Assembly: GCA_017654935.2 (NCBI GenBank)
Contig: CM065704.1
Coordinates: 28,690,013 to 28,754,012 of the forward strand
Direction: 5' to 3'
Length of the DNA stretch: 64,000 nt
Origin: Phymorhynchus buccinoides
Taxonomy: Eukaryota; Mollusca; Gastropoda; Neogastropoda; Raphitomidae
The notes under the pieces were generated by a model. The model saw nothing but the letters and a program-made list of their open reading frames with translations, was not told where the DNA came from and made no database searches. Numbering within the stretch: the first letter of the stretch is position 1; every line of letters starts with the position of its first letter. Position numbers and translations under genes: made by a program. Positions 20,360 to 31,560 of the stretch are shown piece after piece.

Positions 20360-20606
20360 TTAACCCTTTCACCGCCAACGTCGCATTTTTGCACCACAAT
20401 GATTTAACACCAATGTCACTAAAAGGCATCCAGGCAGGGTCTGTTATCCAAAGAGCATTTTTTCTTATTTTTTTGAGGTAAGGACACTGGACAGGCATAC
20501 ACATGTCATAGAGGAATCCCCAATATTACACATGATTTTTTTTTCTCTACCCAGGTAAGTTTCATGGAATTTTTTTGCGAAAAATGACTGGCAGCGAAAG
20601 GGTTAA
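20360..20606. mobile_element. TTAA-flanked MITE, CCCTTTCACCGCC family, copy 4
   Basis: TTAACCCTTTCACCGCCAAC to TGGCAGCGAAAGGGTTAA. Same orientation as copy 2. Confidence 0.9.
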
Positions 20607-20764
20607 TGATGAGATTGACATAATCAGAATAATGCACATTTTCCTTTTTTTATTTATTTTAAAAATTTTGCTTTTATTTATTTATTTCCATTTTCTCTGG
20701 CATGTTAACAAGCATTTAAACTGACACAGTGAGGGGGTAAAAAAAGGACTTTAAAACTTTTCTA

Positions 20765-20965
20765 GCGCCATGTATTTTTTTTACGTTCTTGGCTGACTGT
20801 TGCATCTCAACCGACAAGAGGGGAGTAACTATTTTTTTGGAGTGCGCATGCGTTGCTTTAACAGAAAAAAATCACTGACATAAGCTCTAAAAATAGACAA
20901 ACATATGGCAGGGTACTTGGTAGTGAATGTCTTTGCATTTGGTGGGAGTGTACAGGGCGAATGTA
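20765..20965. repeat. TAGCGCCATG repeat, copy 2
   Basis: Matches 15570-15945 without the extra internal block. Confidence 0.7.
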
Positions 20966-21092
20966 CTTGAAGCTCTAGTTAAAGTACAAGTACAACATGC
21001 CCGGGGGATTTCAATACAACAAAAACATTTTCAGTGAAGTTTTATATCAAATAGGCCATGTTCGCAAATAGGCAAGGGACATTCTAATTCTT

Positions 21093-21390
21093 CTTCTGCG
21101 TTCCCAGGCCATATGACCATAATGAGTAAGGTACATATGTGTCCGGTTTTCAGTTTTCACTGGTCTCCCTGCTGTGCACAGCCAACACATTCTGATTTTG
21201 GAGGAGCTCAAAGAAGAAAACATTTGCAAGATTTTTTTGGAAAAAAAGCAGGAGAACGGGCCAATATGTCAGAAAGATAGTAGATGACAGAAAGACAGAG
21301 TCAAAGAGAGTGACATAGAGGAAGTTACAAGCACAGAACTTCCAGAAGGTGGGAAACTATTTGTACGAAAGACCCCCCCCGGTATCCAAA
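21093..21390. repeat. Dispersed repeat ending AGACCCCCCCCGGTATCC, copy 1
   Basis: Shares TTCAGTTTTCACTGGTCTCC, GTCAAAGAGAGTG and CAAGCACAGAACTTCCAGAA with 62541-62862 and partly with 62120-62340, all in the same orientation. No termini are evident; probably a SINE or LINE 3' fragment. Confidence 0.7.
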
Positions 21391-21833
21391 CGGGGAAGGC
21401 AAGGGACATAATGTCACGTCTTGCGCGAGTGAACTTTCAATAGGGCATTAGCCACAGTAGATGGCCTGCATGTTTTGCCTGTAGTTGTGAACTCTCTACT
21501 AATTCAACACTCTAAAATTTCAATTCAGTGAAAAACATCAGGCATGAGATTCAGAAATGATGAATTAGGCTGAAAAGTGGCCAGGAAAAGGCTAACAAAA
21601 GACTGAAGACTTGAAACTCCCTGAAAGTGAAACTGAAACTTTTTTTTTCAATCTAAGCCTTAAAGTTAAAAACAGCATGAAGTAGAATTGAGTTCATTTG
21701 TATTTACCAGGTACTCATAAGAAGTATAAAAATAGAGCATATCTGGGGCCACCCAAAAGCCTGAAATTAGCCTAAGGTAAACTTAAAAGGATGAACAAAT
21801 CTCATGCCTGATGACACAAACAACAAGCCTTAC

Positions 21834-21950
21834 TTGAAATAGAACGTGCTGCCCTTGAGCTCATGGACGGGGTTAGGGCAGTTCTCCAAGACCACAGTGA
21901 TCCACACCAGGTTCTTCCTCTGAGCCCACTCCAGCACTGGAGGCAGAGCA
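21834..21950 (-). CDS. PTGES3: p23 exon (ALPPVLEWAQRKNLVWITVV...)
   Basis: Acceptor TTTCTTTGTGGGCAG and donor GTAAGG bound 117 nt. The leading T is the third base of a codon begun in the missing first exon. It then reads ALPPVLEWAQRKNLVWITVV and LENCPNPVHELKGSTFYF. The pattern W-x-Q/D-R-x-x-x-V-x-I-x-x-x-x-E is the start of a CS domain in the p23 family. The acceptor lies 22 bases from a transposon terminus at 21972. Confidence 0.93.
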
Positions 21951-21971
21951 CTGCCCACAAAGAAACATGCG

Positions 21972-22045
21972 TCTAAATAGAGACCGTTCGTCAGAGAACA
22001 GATAGACCTGCAGAAGCCATCTTTTTTTTAAATTTAGGCAGTGGC
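21972..22045. mobile_element. Terminal fragment of the GTCTAAACAGAGG element
   Basis: Starts GTCTAAATAGAGACCG and matches the right end of the complete copy 24322-24735 (AGACC, GCAGAAGCCATCTTTTTT). A body segment of the same family is at 23345-23480. Confidence 0.75.
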
Positions 22046-22124
22046 TATTTAACTTCATGTGGCAAAATAGAATTCAGGCTATTTTGCCTCATGAGGGAAA
22101 CTAGAACTCAAGCTATTTCCCTCA

Positions 22125-22760
22125 CACTCTGTCTATCTCTCTCTTTGTCTTTTTTCTGTTTGTCTTTCTCTATGTGTCTCTGTCTGTCTAGAGCTCTGCA
22201 TCTCTTTCTCTGTGTGCCCCTCTCTTTCTGTGTCTGTCTCTCACTGTTTAATCTCCATCTTTCTCTCTGTCAGTCTGTGTCTCTGTCTCTCTCCCTCTCA
22301 GTCTCTCCCTCTCTCTCATGGTCTCTCAATCTGTCTGGGTTTTTTCTTTGTCTTTCTCTCACTGTGTGACTCTGTCTCTCTCTCTGTGTAATATTTATCT
22401 CCTGTTCTTTTTCTCTGTGCCATTCTTTATCTCTCTCTCTGTCTTTCTCTCTCTGTCTCAGTCTCTATGGCTTTATCTCTCTTTGTGTCTCTGTCCGTCT
22501 CTCTGTCTTTCTCATGTTTCTCACTTTCTGTCTTTCTTTGTGTCTGTCTCTATGAGTCTAATGTGTGTCTCTGTCTCTATGAGTCTATCTGTGTGTCTCT
22601 GTCTCTCTATAATATATGTCGCTGTCTCTCTCTGTCTGTCTGTCTCCATTTTGGACTCATTCTCTATCTCTAGAGCTGTGAGTGTCTCAGTCTCTGCCTC
22701 AGTCTCTCTTTATATTTCTCTCTCTTTGTGTCTATATCTTTCTCTCTGTCTCTCTCTATG
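22125..22760. repeat. Degenerate TC-rich microsatellite tract
   Basis: About 630 bp of irregular CTGTCTCT/TCTCTTTGTG sequence. Long open frames here are low-complexity artefacts. Confidence 0.95.
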
Positions 22761-22910
22761 TACAGACAGGGACATAGAGAGAGAGACAGAGACACACAGA
22801 GAAAGAAAGGGAGAGACAGAGACAAAGACTGACAGAGACACAGACACAAAGAGAGAGGCTCAACCACTCTTGCCGGAAGAAAGGGCCTCAAGTAGGCCAG
22901 AGAAGAAATT

Positions 22911-22912
<2 letters not shown>

Positions 22913-22975
<63 letters not shown>

Positions 22976-22991
22976 GAGGGAGAGAGAGGGA
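22913..22991. repeat. (GA)n microsatellite
   Basis: Pure GA units passing into GGGAGAGA variants. Confidence 0.97.
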
Positions 22992-23004
22992 AGCTGATTG
23001 TCAG

Positions 23005-23275
23005 ATAGTTAGTCCATTGACCCCAGAATGGGACCAACGGAGATGGAGGTGGCAGCCGGCGAGTATCCAAGCAGATGCTCCCAGACCCTGGCTGCGAAAC
23101 ACTCTGGGTTTTTTGCTTCCACTGCTGCTGTTGGCAGTTCATTCCACTCCTTTATTGTTCTGGGGAAAAATGCGCTCTGGCGATATTGAGTTCGGCAATG
23201 GGGGACAAGGAGCTGTTGGGGGTGACCTCTACATTGTCATTGTGACCGAGGTACCAGCTTGCTCCTGCTGATGCT
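23005..23275 (-). pseudogene. Non-LTR retrotransposon RT C-terminal fragment
   Basis: On the minus strand a broken frame reads SAFFPRTIKEWNELPTAAVE then FAARVWEHLLGYSPA. The FFPRTIxEWNxLP motif is typical of the extreme C-terminus of CR1/jockey-type ORF2 proteins. No full domain remains. Confidence 0.7.
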
Positions 23276-23344
23276 CACCATGCCACTGAGTGTTTTGTAG
23301 AGCATGGTGAGTCTGGTAGCCTGCCGTAGTTTTATTTAACTGGG

Positions 23345-23480
23345 CCTGACAAAGCCAAAGGTCTAATTTTCAATATTTTTCTCACAATCAAAGTTTGCTC
23401 TTTGTATTTCTCTTGTTTTTGAGATATTATATTCCTTATCCTAACCCATTTCTAACCTTAAGTTCTAGTTAGAACAAAGT
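23345..23480. repeat. Internal segment of the GTCTAAACAGAGG element
   Basis: TTTCAATATTTTT, CACAATC, AAGTTTGCTC and TTGTTTTTGAGAT also occur inside 24322-24735. It may belong to the same broken copy as 21972-22045. Confidence 0.65.
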
Positions 23481-23526
23481 CTTTAGAAGCACAAGGAAGT
23501 CAGACAAACAATTAACTTTTGCTTTT

Positions 23527-25125
23527 AGTATAGTATAGCATAGTGTGGGACTGGCTCAAGCCTAAGCCTCGCGCCTTATAAACGTCCCTTCATTGACACT
23601 GTTTTGTTTGCATAAGCATGACTTTTAAAATTATGATTGTAATTCAATCATGTTCAAAAAATAGTTTACTAAAATTTTCATCTTTGTCAAGGAAATTTTT
23701 GAAGGTATTTAGTGTTGGTGCTCTTTTTAGGTTAGGTGTTAGTAAATTCCAGAGGTTAGCAACTCGATTACTAAAACAATGTTTACGCCTGTTAGTATTA
23801 CAACGCTGTATACATGTATGTAATTTTCCCTCTTGATTTCTAGTACTCTTAACAGTGAGTCTTATAAATGGATAGTGTAAAAAGAGAATCAATGCTAATG
23901 TCGTCTAAGTTGTTAAAAATTTTGTACATCTGTATAAGGTCTTCAGTAACAGTACTAACACGTCTTCCTTTTAATGAATGAAGGTTTAAAAATTTTAATC
24001 TATCTTGGTAATTGAAATCTTTACAACTTTTAACCATCTTGGTTGCTCTCCTCTGTACCCTTTCAATAGAAGCTGACTGACGTTTTAGATACAGGTACCA
24101 GATGATATTACCAAATGTGAACGTACCAATGATTTGTATAATAACAAAAATGTTTCCTTACCTAAACAAATGAATGTTCTTTTAATTATTCCCAACATCT
24201 GATTTGCCTTATTTATCCCTTTATGGATATGTGCATCAAAAGTAAGATTTTTGTCAAATACGACTCCAAGGTCTTTTTCCTCAGTACACTGTACATGTAT
24301 GCATTTATCTTTTGCAATTGAGTCTAAACAGAGGTTGTTTGCCAAGTCGGCGAATAGGGATAGGGTTAGAATTGATCGACCAGAAAAGGGATAGGGTTAG
24401 AAATGGGATAAGGGATAGGGTTAGAACTGTAAACAACCGAAATAAATGATTTTAACAAATTTCATCACCAAAATAGGCCTAATTGACAGAAACTTTCTGG
24501 TGAGAACAAAAGCACAAGTTAAGTGTTCATCCGACTGTTGTGGTTAGGGTTAGGACTCACGGTCGGGATAGGGCTAAGATTAGGACTACATCTCAAAAAC
24601 AAAAGAGAAACGAAGAGCAAACTTCGATTGTGCAAAAAATATTGAAACTTATACCTTCACCAGGCACAATTAAATTTTAAAAAAGATGGCTTCTGCTGGT
24701 CTATCGTATCTCTGGCGAACGACCTCTGTTTAGACGCATTTATAGATCTTTTGCTCCTCTTGATCGATTTTCATAACATAATCATATTCTGGATTATTTT
24801 TGCCTACATGCATAACTTTGCATTTTGACACATTAAAATATAGGTTCCAGTCGTCAGTCCACTTCTGGAGGTTATTCAAGTCACTTTGTGTAGTATTGTT
24901 TTCTGTTGTACTGTTAGTGTTATAAATCTTTGTGTCGTCAGCGAATATTTTGCATGTGCTTTGTATAAAATTTGGTAAATCATTGATAAAAATTGTAAAT
25001 AAGACTGGCCCGAGGATACTGCCCTGGGGGATACCACTTAAAACATCATTTTTTTCAGAGTATTCTGAACCAACTCGAACACTTTGTTTTCTTCCACTTA
25101 AAAATGATCGAACGATCAATTAACT
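23527..25125 (-). pseudogene. CR1-like LINE, 5'-truncated, split by a DNA element
   Basis: Minus-strand frames give the reverse transcriptase palm (SGIPQGSILGPVLFTIFIND, then IFADDTKIY with the FADD catalytic motif). After the insertion at 24322-24735 they give EKDLGVVFDKNLTFDAHI, LLYKSLVRSHL, YQDRLKFLNLHSLKGRR and the C-terminal NRVANLWNLLTPN block. Several frameshifts are present. The 3' end is a short TATAC repeat near 23527-23540. It is decayed and not functional. Confidence 0.85.
24322..24735. mobile_element. Inverted-repeat element, GTCTAAACAGAGGT ends, 414 bp
   Basis: Perfect 14-bp inverted repeats at both ends, inserted into the CR1 copy. The interior has several AGGGATAGGGTTAG-type stretches in both orientations. 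No clear target duplication. Confidence 0.82.
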
Positions 25126-25245
25126 TTTAGGTTAAGTTAGGTTACTAGGGATTAAAAACATAGCCGTTAGGCTTTCAAGCGTCCCAACCTTAATAATACG
25201 ATTTTTAACGTACAAGGTTTTATCGTGCACTCAGGTTTTAGATAA

Positions 25246-25600
25246 TCATTCATCATATTCATATGTCAAATTTTTATAATATTCCCAGTCATCTAATAGA
25301 TTTTTGAAAGTGTTAGTATTAGGTGCTTGTTTAATATTAGTTGGTAACTTGTTCCACAAAGGTGCAGTTCTGTTAGTAAAACAGTATTTTCTTTTTGCTT
25401 TTGTTCTCATATAATCATAATAATGTGCAGTGTTTCTTTCAATTGTTTTCAGTTCTAACCCTAACCTTTGCCGCATTCTTAACCATATATATGTCCTTTC
25501 TGGCCGATCAATTCTAACCCTATCCCTAGACCCTATCAACCGATCAGGTGGTCTCTGTTTACTCAACTCACATGAGTAGGATGGTTTTAACATTTTTTAT
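25246..25600 (-). pseudogene. CR1-like LINE, C-terminal fragment
   Basis: Minus strand reads YCFTNRTAPLWNKLPTNIKQ and TFKNLLDDW before a stop near 25246. It is another copy of the same family as 23527-25125, upstream in tandem orientation. Confidence 0.75.
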
Positions 25601-26699
25601 TTCATTTATTTATTGTCAAATCCTAATGAAATTTATGGCATTGGAAAGAGCTCGGAAAGACCTGATATACCATTCAGTTGTATGCGACGGAGGAATCAGA
25701 CCCAAATATTGGAGCGCTTGTCTCTCGCGATCAGCCGTCTTCGCGTAAAAAAAAGATCGTTCCCGAATGACCGGGTTGGTGTCTGCTTCCAGAAAGAAAC
25801 AAACTGGGATGGTCAGCGCCAAGAATAACCACCAATAAAAACAAGCAAAGGAAGTGACCGTTTTGCACTTCGGCAAAATCGGGGTGAAACTTTTAGACGG
25901 GAAAGATAGCTGCGGTTTGACCCAGATTCTAACGTTCCTAACATGAGTCACAAAGAAACAATCCATTGGACGTTGGTTATTATGAATATCACCATTGGTT
26001 ATTACCACAAGAAAATTTGTCTTGCAGTGGATAATAAAAATACAATTACAAAAGCATACATGTTAGCAATGTTCACACACACACACACACGAGAGCGAGC
26101 CTTTGTTCTTCCTGAGTTCTCAGGATTTTCATTTGCTCAGGTTTCCTTGTTTCACTTTCAGGTTCAAGGGTGCTAACATTTTAAGACATCATAGTAAAAT
26201 CGGATAAGCAAATCGCAGAAAATATAAAGACATTAACGTAAATAAACAGAATACAATGTGTGTGTTAACAGTAATTACGAAGTAAACTTCATGTTATACC
26301 CCAAATCTCCTGATCCACTTTTTGTAGGGGCCGCCATCTTGTGTCACGCCGCTTACATATAAAATAGATACCAGTGATTTGTGCTGAAACAATTTGGAAA
26401 TATTTCCATCGTTAAAATAACGTGCTTTGGAATTATTGCATAATGACATTAATTTTGAGACTCACTTGAGTTTAATGTGCAATGCAATAAATCATGTTAA
26501 ATTTTCCACTCAAGGAATTCCCTTTAATTTTGTTTAACCGAAACTAATAACGAAACGAGTCATGTTAAACCCACAAATCTGAAACTATACTTAAACGCTT
26601 AGGTGTTCACTATCGTTAATTTTGGACTTTCCTGGAGTTGCACTGCCTCCGGTCATTGCCTCCAGGATCGTTCCCATATCTATATATATATATATATAA
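25601..26699. other. Mostly unassigned sequence; contains weak p23 first-exon candidate
   Basis: Short (CA) run at about 26074-26091 and (TA) run at 26681-26697. The phrase CTGCCTCCGG.CATTGCCTCC at about 26640-26675 recurs at 35125-35150. A minus-strand ATG at 26337 opens a 38-nt stretch considered in the findings. Confidence 0.4.
26300..26337 (-). other. Candidate first coding exon of p23 (weak)
   Basis: The minus strand has AAG-ATG-GCGGCC, 12 codons without a stop (MAAPTKSGSGDL) and a GTATAA donor at 26299. The phase (2) is what the 21950 acceptor needs. There is no homology support for such a variable N-terminus, and other short candidates could exist. Confidence 0.15.
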
Positions 26700-27374
26700 T
26701 CTACTAATTAATATGTTTCTTTAATGATGGAGACCAAATCACATTACCATATATTCTACTATTGCCAGTATTGGTCTCACCAATGATTTGAACAAGGGCA
26801 CCATAATATATTTAGTTTTGTGCTGAATGAAATGAGAAATCATACCAGAGATTTTATTTGCCTTTAAAAAAAAAAACTTTTCAGTGATGTGATGATCAAA
26901 ATTTAACTTATTATCCACCATAACTCCCAGGTCTTTTTCCACTTCAGAAGCTTCTAATTCACAAACTAAAGTTAGGGTGGGTGTTTTTTTTAAAACCAAT
27001 ATGCAACACTTTACATTCCTGTCCATTAAATTTAATTTGCCATTCTTTCGTCCAATTAACTAATTTGTCTATACACTCTTGACGTTTAGTTTTAGATTCG
27101 TCACTGAGGATTCCGCAATAAGCTTTTGTATCATTTGCAAAGATTTTTATAATACATTTGACTATATCAGGCATGTCGTTTATGAAATAAATAAACAAAG
27201 TTGGTCCCAATACACTACCCTGAGGAACACCACTAGTAACATAAGAATTTTCGGATTTATCTTCTCCAATGCTAACACACTGAATGAGTCCTGTCTGTAA
27301 GAAAGTCTTGAATCCACATAAGTAATTTATCATCTATCTTATCTTATATATCTTTTCGAAATCTGTCTGTCTGT

Positions 27375-27884
27375 GTGTCCCTTATGCACGGCCACAGTTC
27401 TCAACCGATCGACACCAAATTTGGCATCAAGCATCCTTGGCACCCTTCGAAGGTCATGCCGTCCTTACTTTTCGGAAACCTCCGCCAAGGGGTCGAAGTC
27501 CGTAGCGCGAAGCAACGTGTCCCTTATACACGGCCACAGTTCTCAACCGATCCACACCAAATTTGGTATCAAGCATCCTTGGCACCCTCAGAAGGTCATG
27601 CCGTCCTGTACTTTTTCGGAGTCACCCCTATTTTACCCCCACCTTTCACCCTCCTGCACCCCACCCCACCACCCCCATTCATTATCATCTCTCGCTCAGT
27701 CTCCCCCCCCCCCTCCCCCCGCCTGCCCTCTCTTGCTCACCCCCTATCCCCTTAACCTCCCCCCTCTATCCCACCCCACCCTCTCACCCCCTTACCCACC
27801 CCCGCCTTCTCCCCGATCTTGCTCACCCTCTCAACCCCTTACCCCCCCCCTCTATCCCATGCCCACCTTCTTTTCCCCCCTTAG

Positions 27885-27922
<38 letters not shown>

Positions 27923-27959
27923 TATACACGGCCACAGTTCTCAACCGATCAGCGCGAGT

Positions 27960-27960
<1 letters not shown>
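27375..27960. repeat. Repeated CACGGCCACAGTTCTCAACC segments inside the Helitron
   Basis: Copies at about 27375-27470 and 27518-27615, with a short one at 27915-27955. The first two also share CACCAAATTTGG.ATCAAGC. Confidence 0.8.
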
Positions 27961-27991
<31 letters not shown>

Positions 27992-28439
27992 CATGTCTTG
28001 CACTGCCACAATTATGGTTTTCATTCTTGAAAAGACCTTGCACATTTGTGATCCATTTTCTTGGAAGGTGAAATGCTGGCTTCTTCTTGGAAATGTCAAA
28101 CCGAAAGTTTCAGTTTCGTGTCTTTGTCAGTCGAGTTGTTGCAAAGTCAATGCCGGCTTCTCTCTCTCTCTCTCTCTCTCTCTAAAAATGTAATTTGTAC
28201 CAGTCATTGAGTGTGCCTGTGTGCATGTTTGTGCAATGTATGTTGAAGATAGAGAGAGGTTTAATGCTTGAATTTTCAGTCGTTGAGTGGTGTGCATGTT
28301 TGAGCTATGTATGTTGAAGATAGAGAGACAGGTATACTGACATTCTTTTTTTCCTTTGCAATTCCTAGCAATGATCGCAAAGGAGTATGTTTTCGTTCAG
28401 GTTTGTTTCCTTTTTTTTGTTTGTTTATTGTTCTTTTCT

Positions 28440-29060
28440 GTCTGTCCTAAGGATCTCCCGAACCGCTTGACCGAATCACTTCAACTTTTGTGTGGTGGTG
28501 TATCCCCATGAGAAGAAGGTATCCGCACAAAACTTTTCGCCGCTCTGACCTTGACCTTGGCGTATGACCTTCAAAACCGAAAATCGTTAAGGGGCCATAA
28601 CTTCCACACCGCAGGTCCTGGAGTCTTGAAACTTGGCATGGAGGTACTTTCGCTTATGGCCATTCTGATTATGGTGTACCGATGAAGGTCAAGGTCAGGG
28701 AGATCGGTACGCCTTGAAACTGGTAGGGGTCTAATAATTGGGGTTTTCTGCCCCACGCATATCTTCCGAACCGCTTCACCGAATCGTTTCCAATTTTGTG
28801 TGGTGGTGTGTCACCATGAGAGGAAGGCATCCGCGCATAAATTATCGCCGTCGTGACCTTCACCTTGGCGTATCACCTTGACAACCGAAAATCTTTAAGG
28901 GGCTATAACATCCACACCGTTGGTCTTAGGGACTTCAAACTTGGCACGTAGGTACTTTGGCTTATGGTTGTTCTGATGATTGCATACTGATCAAGGTCAA
29001 GGTCAAGGTCATGGAGATCGGTAGGACTTGGAACTGGTAGGGGTATAAAAATTGGCTGTT
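28440..29060. repeat. Dimer of a ~300-bp AGGTCA-rich repeat
   Basis: Two head-to-tail units share ACCGCTT.ACCGAATC, GTGTGGTGGTGT and GACCTT.ACCTTGGCGTAT. They end with multiple AAGGTCA half-sites. Related units occur at 47935-48480 and, degraded, at 34120-34650. Confidence 0.8.
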
Positions 29061-29293
29061 CAGCCACAAAAGTAATAATATAATATTTTGCGGACCCGGC
29101 GAAACCGGTACTCAGCGTTACCGGTACTTGGCGTTACCTGTACTAGGCGTTACCGGTACGGGACGTTGCGCTAGTACCATATAAGCTTATGTAACACTCT
29201 TATATGTGGGACCTTATCAAAAGCTTTCTGTAGATCCAAGTATACCACATCAACAGGTATGTTATCGTTAATCATAACCAACCAATCATTTAA

Positions 29294-29855
29294 ACCCCAC
29301 CTCAAGACCTTACACTGGCTTCCAGTTGAGGCAAGAATAAAGTATAAAATTGCTTGCCTCTGTTTCAATGCTGTCCATTCATCTAGTCCTGCCTACCTCT
29401 CTGATCTCGTTCACCTGTACTCACCCTCCAGGTCTCTCCGTTCCTCTTCTGACAAACTTATCCTTTCTATTCCTCGTACTAACACTAAGACAAATGGTGA
29501 ACGTTCATTTTCTTTCAGCGCCCCTTCTGTCTGGAACACCCTACCATATGAACTTCGTTCTGCTAAATCTTTCCAGTCTTTCAAAACCGCTCTTAAAACT
29601 CACCTCTTCCGGCAATACCTCTGATTTCTTCCTTGTCCTGTTTCCTGCCTTAAAATGATGTCCCCCACATTGTGGGTGGGTGGGTGTGCGCGCGTATGTG
29701 TGCGTGTGCGCGTGCGTGTTGTGGCTGTGTGCATATTTGTGATAGTTGATATTGTCGTAGCTTATTTATGATTTATGTATTTATTTAAACAATTGTGAAG
29801 CGCCGTGAGCTCAAGAGAGAAAGGGCGCTCTATAAATGTTATTTATTATTATTAT
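29294..29855 (+). pseudogene. L2-type LINE 3' end inserted in the CR1
   Basis: The plus strand reads LHWLPVEARIKYKIACLCFN, SSPAYLSDLVHLYSPSRSLR and APSVWNTLPYELRSAKS, ending KTHLFRQYL, the hallmark L2 C-terminus. The 3' tail has AAGCGCCGTGAGCTC and GGGCGCTCTATAAATG followed by TTATT repeats, also typical of L2. It is 5'-truncated. The flanking CR1 codons (QLLNTL / NDWLV) rejoin across it. Confidence 0.85.
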
Positions 29856-30599
29856 TAATGTATTTAATAGCTGAGTAGTACATGACCTACCAGAAGTAAA
29901 TCCAAATTGGCAGTCAGATAGTAGGTTATTTGATACAAAATGATCATTTAGAGCGTCTCTAATTATGCCTCCACATAACTTGCAGACTATGGAAGTCAGA
30001 CTAACTGGTCTGTAATTTCCTGGATCGTGTTTAATGCCTTTTTTAAGTACAGGTTTTACCTCAGCTTGTTTCCATTGGTTTGGGATTTTACCTTCCTTAA
30101 GAGTATTTTTAGAGGTAAAGGGAGGTAGTCTTTTAAATCTTTTAAAAGTCTGGGATGTATGCTATCGGGGCCGGCGGATTTTGAAATATTTAAATTGGAC
30201 AATCTTTTATGAATTGACTTACTGTATTCTACATTAGACAAGGTTTTGTCTGTCTGTTTAAGAAAGAAAGGGATATTATTGGAATCTTCATTAGTGAAAA
30301 CACTTGAGAAGAATTTATTAAGCACTTCTGTCTTTTTCTTGATCTGTCTGAGTGAACGTACCATCAGGTTTTAATAAATTACCAATACTCTCTTTGTTTT
30401 TGACGAAACATAAGCATAGAAACTTTTAGGGTCGTTCTTTTATGTTCTTTGCGAGTTTAATTTATTTTGCTTTTCTTGCTTTACGTAATGCCCATTTTAC
30501 TTGGTTTCTTGCTCTTGCGTATGTATTATAGTTTTCCTTAGTCCTATATTTTTGGGTACTATTTAAAGGCACAAGTATATCATGTCCTAAGGGGCAATA

Positions 30600-31560
30600 T
30601 TTAACAGGCTAAATGTTAGGATTTTACTAAACAGTTTGTATGTAAAAGTTGTGTACATAATAATAATGTACATATCATCTTTTAAACCACCAAATTTTTT
30701 TGTGACCACCTGGTCACTGATGGATTTGGATTGAGGTTGGGTTCGCCCACCTGGAAGACCGACTGTCAATGGTCTGGTCTCAAAACTCAATTAAAACTTA
30801 AACAAAATCAATTTTATGAGTAACTTTTAAATAAAACGAATTTTATCACTTACAAACTAACTTCTCAATAAGTTTTTAAATATGCGAAAACTATCAGGGA
30901 TATGCACCCTATGGAAGATCCCTACGTTGTGTCAAGTCCTAAGGGACAAGATCTAATAGGGTAAATACTTAAAAACTAACTAACTATAAACATAGTAAAT
31001 ACAACCTAACTCATTAAAAAACTAAATAGTTTGTATGTAAAAGTTGTGTACATAATAATAATGTACATATTTTAATAATACCTTTTGGTTTTTAACTTTA
31101 TATACAACTTGTATGTAGGCATCTGCCTCTCAAGAATTTTAATATTAAAGCTCTTTTTGAGCACAACACGGATTTTTATTTAAAAAAAGCTCAGTTGAGC
31201 GTAAAGCATGAATTTTAACTGTAGCCCTGGGTTTTTTTAATCAGACCTCCTCCAATCTGCCAGACTTATAAGCAAACAGCCAAATATCTTTTACAAACAA
31301 AATATTTTATCACAAACATAAATTTTATACTCTAAAAACTTGTGCGCAATTAAAACTTAAACTCCTCCAATCTGCCAGACTTATAAGCAAACAGCCAAAT
31401 ATCTTTTACAAACAAAATATTTTATCACAAACATAAATTTTATACTCTAAAAACTTGTGCGCAATTAAAACTTAAAAAATAATAATAACTTACTTAAAAC
31501 TCTACAAAATTATAAACTCTCAAATTATATCTTATCATTCAAAAATCCACTTTTTTTCCC
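30600..31560. repeat. Unassigned insert in the CR1 with internal duplications
   Basis: AT-rich. A block of about 50 bp (AGTTTGTATGTAAAAGTTGT, ACATAATAATAATGTACATA) occurs at about 30635 and 31027, and a related TCCTAAGGGRCAA phrase at 30583 and 30940. No termini recognised. Confidence 0.6.
31246..31480. repeat. Tandem duplication, ~117-bp unit, two copies
   Basis: CTCCTCCAATCTGCCAGACT to GTGCGCAATTAAAACTTAAA appears twice back to back and looks identical. Confidence 0.93.

Larger units (their letters stand above)
8836..21950 (-). other. PTGES3: p23 / PTGES3-type co-chaperone gene, coding span without first exon
   Basis: Seven minus-strand exons join with consistent phases into about 163 codons, close to the usual length of p23 (about 160). 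p23 is a cytosolic Hsp90 co-chaperone. It binds the ATP-bound closed Hsp90 dimer and stabilises client complexes; the mammalian protein is also called cytosolic prostaglandin E synthase 3. The order is CS-domain beta sandwich (exons at 21.9, 19.5, 18.9 and 16.7 kb), the conserved WPRLTKE segment, W-containing FNKWQDE, the MMNSMGG segment and an acidic tail ending DSDDEDLPDLQ. Each junction uses GT/AG. The start-codon exon should lie upstream of 21950 and must end in phase 2; I do not see it securely. Introns hold SINEs, TTAA MITEs, hAT-like and pogo-like elements and two U2-headed SINEs. No in-frame damage is visible, so the gene looks functional. Confidence 0.9.
27342..29174 (+). mobile_element. 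Helitron-like non-autonomous element, 1833 bp
   Basis: Begins TCTTATATATCTTTTCG and ends GTTGCGCTAG, set between A and T of the host as Helitrons do (5' TC, 3' CTRR, AT target, no duplication). Removing it rejoins the minus-strand CR1 frame exactly (KLIWY then KIDDKLLMWIQDF). It contains three copies of a GGCCACAGTTCTCAACCGATC repeat, C-rich sequence, two GT runs and a dimer of a 300-bp AGGTCA repeat. A related 3' end is at 36835-36931. No Rep/helicase is seen. Confidence 0.8.

Noticed and set aside
22318..23271. 317-codon serine/leucine-rich frame
   Set aside because: TC microsatellite read into GA microsatellite; the tail overlaps an antisense LINE fragment.
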